A DNA stretch of 64,000 nucleotides from Verrucomicrobiota bacterium (GTDB lineage Bacteria > Verrucomicrobiota > Verrucomicrobiia > Opitutales > Opitutaceae). A model generated the notes under the pieces. The model was not told the DNA's origin and ran no database searches. It saw only the letters and a list, made by a program, of their open reading frames with translations. Location: positions 576,204-640,203 of the forward strand of contig JAEYWP010000004.1 in the NCBI GenBank assembly GCA_023428905.1, read 5' to 3'. A program made the translations under genes and the position numbers. Every line of letters begins with the position of its first letter. Within the stretch, counting starts at the first letter, position 1. Shown here in pieces: positions 61,857-64,000 of this stretch.

Positions 61857-63296
61857 ATGAACAACCTCACGACCAGACCCTTTCGCGCCTTCCTGGGGGT
61901 GCTCCTTTTCTGCGTCAGCGCCTTGGGTGCGCTGGCGCAAACCGCTGATCCATCGCCAGCTCCGGTACCTGCGGAACCCACGATGGAGCAGCGAATCGCC
62001 GATCTCGAAGCCTATGTGAACAACACCGCGCGTACGCCGGACGTCGCTTCCAAGATCGCAGGACCGGGTCCGGGCCACAACGCGTGGCAGATGGTGAGCA
62101 CCGCGCTGGTCATTTTTATGACCATGCCCGGTCTGGCTCTTTTTTATGGCGGCCTTGTGCGTCGCAAGAACGTGCTTTCGGTCCTCGCCCAGTGCATGGG
62201 CATCGCGGGGCTGGTCACGATCCTCTGGTGGGCGGTGGGCTACAGTTTCTCGTTCGCGGGGGGCAATCCCTTCCTCGGTGACCTGACCCATATGTTCCTG
62301 CGCGGGGTGGAGCCTGGCAACACGGGCGCGGGCTACTACTGGATCAGCGACACGATGTGGGCGATGTTCCAGCTCAGCTTCGCCATCATCACTCCGGCAC
62401 TGATCATCGGCGCCATCGCGGAGCGGATGAAATTCGCCGCCGTGCTGGCCTTTGTGACCGTCTGGATGTTCGCGGTGTATTTCCCCTTTGCCCACATGGT
62501 GTGGTCGGGCACCGGGTTGATGTGCGGCCCGCTCAATCCCAACGCCGCGATCAAGGCGATCGACTTCGCCGGCGGCACTGTTGTTCACATGACCTCCGGC
62601 TGGAGCGCGCTGGTGCTCTGCATCATCCTAGGGAAGCGCCTCGGCTTTGGTAAGGAGAAGATGGCTCCGCATTCGCTGGTGCTCTGCATGGTCGGCACGG
62701 GCATGCTCTGGGTCGGTTGGTACGGCTTCAACGCGGGCTCCGCGCTGGGCGCCGATGCGATCGCTTCGAATGCCTTCGCCACCACGACCGTCGCGGCCGC
62801 AGTGGGTGGCTTCTCCTGGGCGATGGCGGAATGGGTCACGCGCAAGCATCCCAGCGTGCTGGGCTTCTGCTCAGGCATTGTCGCCGGCCTGGTCGTGATC
62901 ACCCCCGGCGCAGGTTTCGTCAGCGTTTCCTCCGCCGTCCTCATCGGCATCCTCGCGGGTGTGATTCCCTACGTCGCGGTCGCCTATCTGAAGGCGAAGC
63001 TCGGTTACGACGATGCACTCGACACCTTTGGCGTGCACGGCGTCGGCGGCACCCTGGGCGCTCTCCTCACCGGCATCTTCGCGGACGAGAAGGTCAACTC
63101 CGTGGTTGGTCCGCTGAAGGAAGGCCTGGTGGTCGAACAGCTGAAGGCCATCGTCCTCACCATCCTGTGGAGTGTGATTGCCACCGCGATCATCGCGTTC
63201 ATCATCAAGGCCGTGATCGGTCTGCGTCCTGCGCCTGAGGTCGAGCGTCAAGGGCTCGACATCAATGAGCACGGTGAAGAAGGTTACATCGACTAA
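61857..63296 (+). CDS. amt: Ammonium transporter Amt (copy 2)
   Basis: 479 residues from ATG 61857 (MNNLTTRPFR); an in-frame ATG 12 codons earlier (61821) is possible. A signal peptide with ALGALAQTA cleavage region is followed by eleven membrane segments. The twin-His pair fits GGTVVHMTSGWS and TFGVHGVGGTLG; IDFAGG carries the structural Asp before the first. The tail GLDINEHGEEGYID is the P-II contact. It has an extended periplasmic N-terminus (about 30-70) with EPTMEQRIADLEAYV, a short coiled segment that amt1 lacks. It is cotranscribed with P-II copy 3. Confidence 0.96.
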   Translation: MNNLTTRPFRAFLGVLLFCVSALGALAQTADPSPAPVPAEPTMEQRIADLEAYVNNTARTPDVASKIAGPGPGHNAWQMVSTALVIFMTMPGLALFYGGLVRRKNVLSVLAQCMGIAGLVTILWWAVGYSFSFAGGNPFLGDLTHMFLRGVEPGNTGAGYYWISDTMWAMFQLSFAIITPALIIGAIAERMKFAAVLAFVTVWMFAVYFPFAHMVWSGTGLMCGPLNPNAAIKAIDFAGGTVVHMTSGWSALVLCIILGKRLGFGKEKMAPHSLVLCMVGTGMLWVGWYGFNAGSALGADAIASNAFATTTVAAAVGGFSWAMAEWVTRKHPSVLGFCSGIVAGLVVITPGAGFVSVSSAVLIGILAGVIPYVAVAYLKAKLGYDDALDTFGVHGVGGTLGALLTGIFADEKVNSVVGPLKEGLVVEQLKAIVLTILWSVIATAIIAFIIKAVIGLRPAPEVERQGLDINEHGEEGYID

Positions 63297-63319
63297 CACC
63301 CATCTACTTCCCTCATCCT

Positions 63320-63658
63320 ATGAAACTCATCGTTGCCATCATCAAACCCTTCAAACTTGAAGAGGTCAAAACGGCCCTGTCGGAAATCGGGGTGGAAGGA
63401 ATGACGGTCACTGAAGTCAAGGGCTTCGGCCGCCAGAAGGGGCACACCGAGATTTATCGTGGAAGTGAATACACGGTCGATTTTCTCCCCAAGGTGAAGA
63501 TCGAGGTCGCGGTTTCCACCGAGATCGTGGGCAAGGTGATCGAGGCGATCACCAAGGCTGCGAAGACCGGGAAGATCGGCGACGGAAAGATTTTCGTCAT
63601 GCCGGTCGAGGACGTGATCCGCATCCGCACCGAGGAGCGTGGCTCCGCCGCCATCTGA
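63320..63658 (+). CDS. glnK: P-II nitrogen regulatory protein (copy 3), cotranscribed with amt2
   Basis: 112 residues, same T-loop with Tyr51 and nearly the same core as copies 1 and 2. It differs at IEVAVSTEIVGKVIEA and in ending ERGSAAI. It lies 23 bases after amt2, the usual amt-glnK arrangement, so it probably controls Amt2. The terminator follows after about 70 bases. Which of the three copies is the main uridylylated form cannot be told from sequence. Confidence 0.95.
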   Translation: MKLIVAIIKPFKLEEVKTALSEIGVEGMTVTEVKGFGRQKGHTEIYRGSEYTVDFLPKVKIEVAVSTEIVGKVIEAITKAAKTGKIGDGKIFVMPVEDVIRIRTEERGSAAI

Positions 63659-63729
63659 CTTTCTTGAGCGTCGCCGCGGTCTTCACACCCGGTGACGCGT
63701 TGGGAAAAAGCAAAACAGACCATAACACC

Positions 63730-63760
63730 CGCCGGCCCTCGCAAGGGGCCGGCGTTTTTT
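63730..63760 (+). terminator. Intrinsic terminator after amt2-P-II
   Basis: CGCCGGCCC (63730-63738) pairs with GGGCCGGCG (63746-63754), followed by six T. Confidence 0.9.
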
Positions 63761-64000
63761 GTGCACGTTCGCCAGGGCCGCGGCCGGTCCGATGTAGGCG
63801 GCGTGCCCTCACGCCGCGTGCGACGTGGATGGGGCTGAAGACACGTGCCGAAGCCAGCGGGGTGGGGGCACCCGGCACAGTGCCACGACATCGTAGACAC
63901 AGAGTGCCAAGACATCGTGGACAGTATTTGGCACTGCGATGCCGAGTACATGCCCTGATTGTAAGAGTAGGCGATGGAGGTTTTTGCAGGCGCTTCGGGC
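63761..64000. other. Intergenic tail with transposon-end-like repeats
   Basis: No gene is supported in these 240 bases. The segment 63879-63935 holds two copies of a 21-base unit at 24-base spacing, AGTGCCACGACATCGTAGACA and AGTGCCAAGACATCGTGGACA (19 of 21 identical). An inverted TTGGCACT (63928-63935) pairs with AGTGCCAA (63903-63910). The pattern resembles the ends of DDE-type insertion sequences, but no transposase is in the window. Confidence 0.4.

Noticed and set aside
63454..63951. Open frame on the minus strand with a repeated WHSVSTMSWH-like segment
   Set aside because: It is antisense to the P-II gene and only translates the tandem DNA repeat; not a protein repeat.

Overview
The window is GC-rich chromosomal DNA with dense, mostly housekeeping gene content from a Gram-negative (diderm) bacterium. 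Outer-membrane and envelope genes (two TonB-dependent receptors, a TamB/TamA-type pair, gmhA for heptose synthesis), a YugP-type zinc peptidase, a tail-specific protease and a triplicated P-II gene with two Amt transporters would fit Verrucomicrobiota, most likely the Opitutaceae. This placement is inferred from gene families and base composition. There is no rRNA in the window to confirm it. No prophage, CRISPR array or complete insertion sequence was seen.

Layout. 1-6.2 kb: a truncated PRC-barrel gene, a nucleotide pyrophosphatase-like enzyme with a substituted metal ligand, an orphan receiver protein, a GNAT acetyltransferase, an SDR oxidoreductase, tRNA-Phe with a good promoter, and an alpha/beta-hydrolase translationally coupled to an AraC-type regulator. 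6.2-11.1 kb: a leftward operon of CHASE8 histidine kinase, response regulator, TonB-dependent receptor and YfiR-like periplasmic protein. 11.4-13.5 kb: two divergent exported proteins of unknown function. 13.5-20.0 kb: a leftward operon of MFS transporter, GT4-GNAT fusion, DUF2334-type deacetylase and SNF2 helicase. 20.2-28.4 kb: stand-alone CoaB, a small SLT-like protein, a HAD hydrolase, prfA-prmC, a Tsp/Prc protease, a rhomboid-family protein lacking the catalytic serine, and a small ferredoxin.

28.5-41.4 kb: a TonB-dependent receptor, an M3 oligopeptidase, a TamB-like/TamA-like pair, a zinc peptidase, tyrS and a peroxiredoxin. 41.5-51.2 kb: aconitase, a STAS protein, gmhA, then cysteine desulfurase-recF-TauE/SafE-ruvC-SulP on the plus strand, where sulfur-related and recombination genes alternate. 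51.2-59.3 kb: a multi-PAS hybrid histidine kinase, ferrochelatase with an internal cysteine cluster, a small unknown gene, gpmI and aspS. 59.4-63.7 kb: a nitrogen cluster, P-II | amt-P-II | amt-P-II, each unit closed by a strong intrinsic terminator and with sigma-54-like -24/-12 elements before both amt genes. The last 340 bases hold a terminator and a short tandem/inverted repeat resembling a transposon end.

The most interesting candidates are the YfiR/TonB-receptor/CHASE8-kinase signalling operon, the glycosyltransferase-acetyltransferase fusion with its deacetylase and exporter, the serine-less rhomboid, and the triplicated P-II/Amt island with its putative sigma-54 control. Translation starts are often moved inside the longest open frame, onto the start that begins the recognisable protein.
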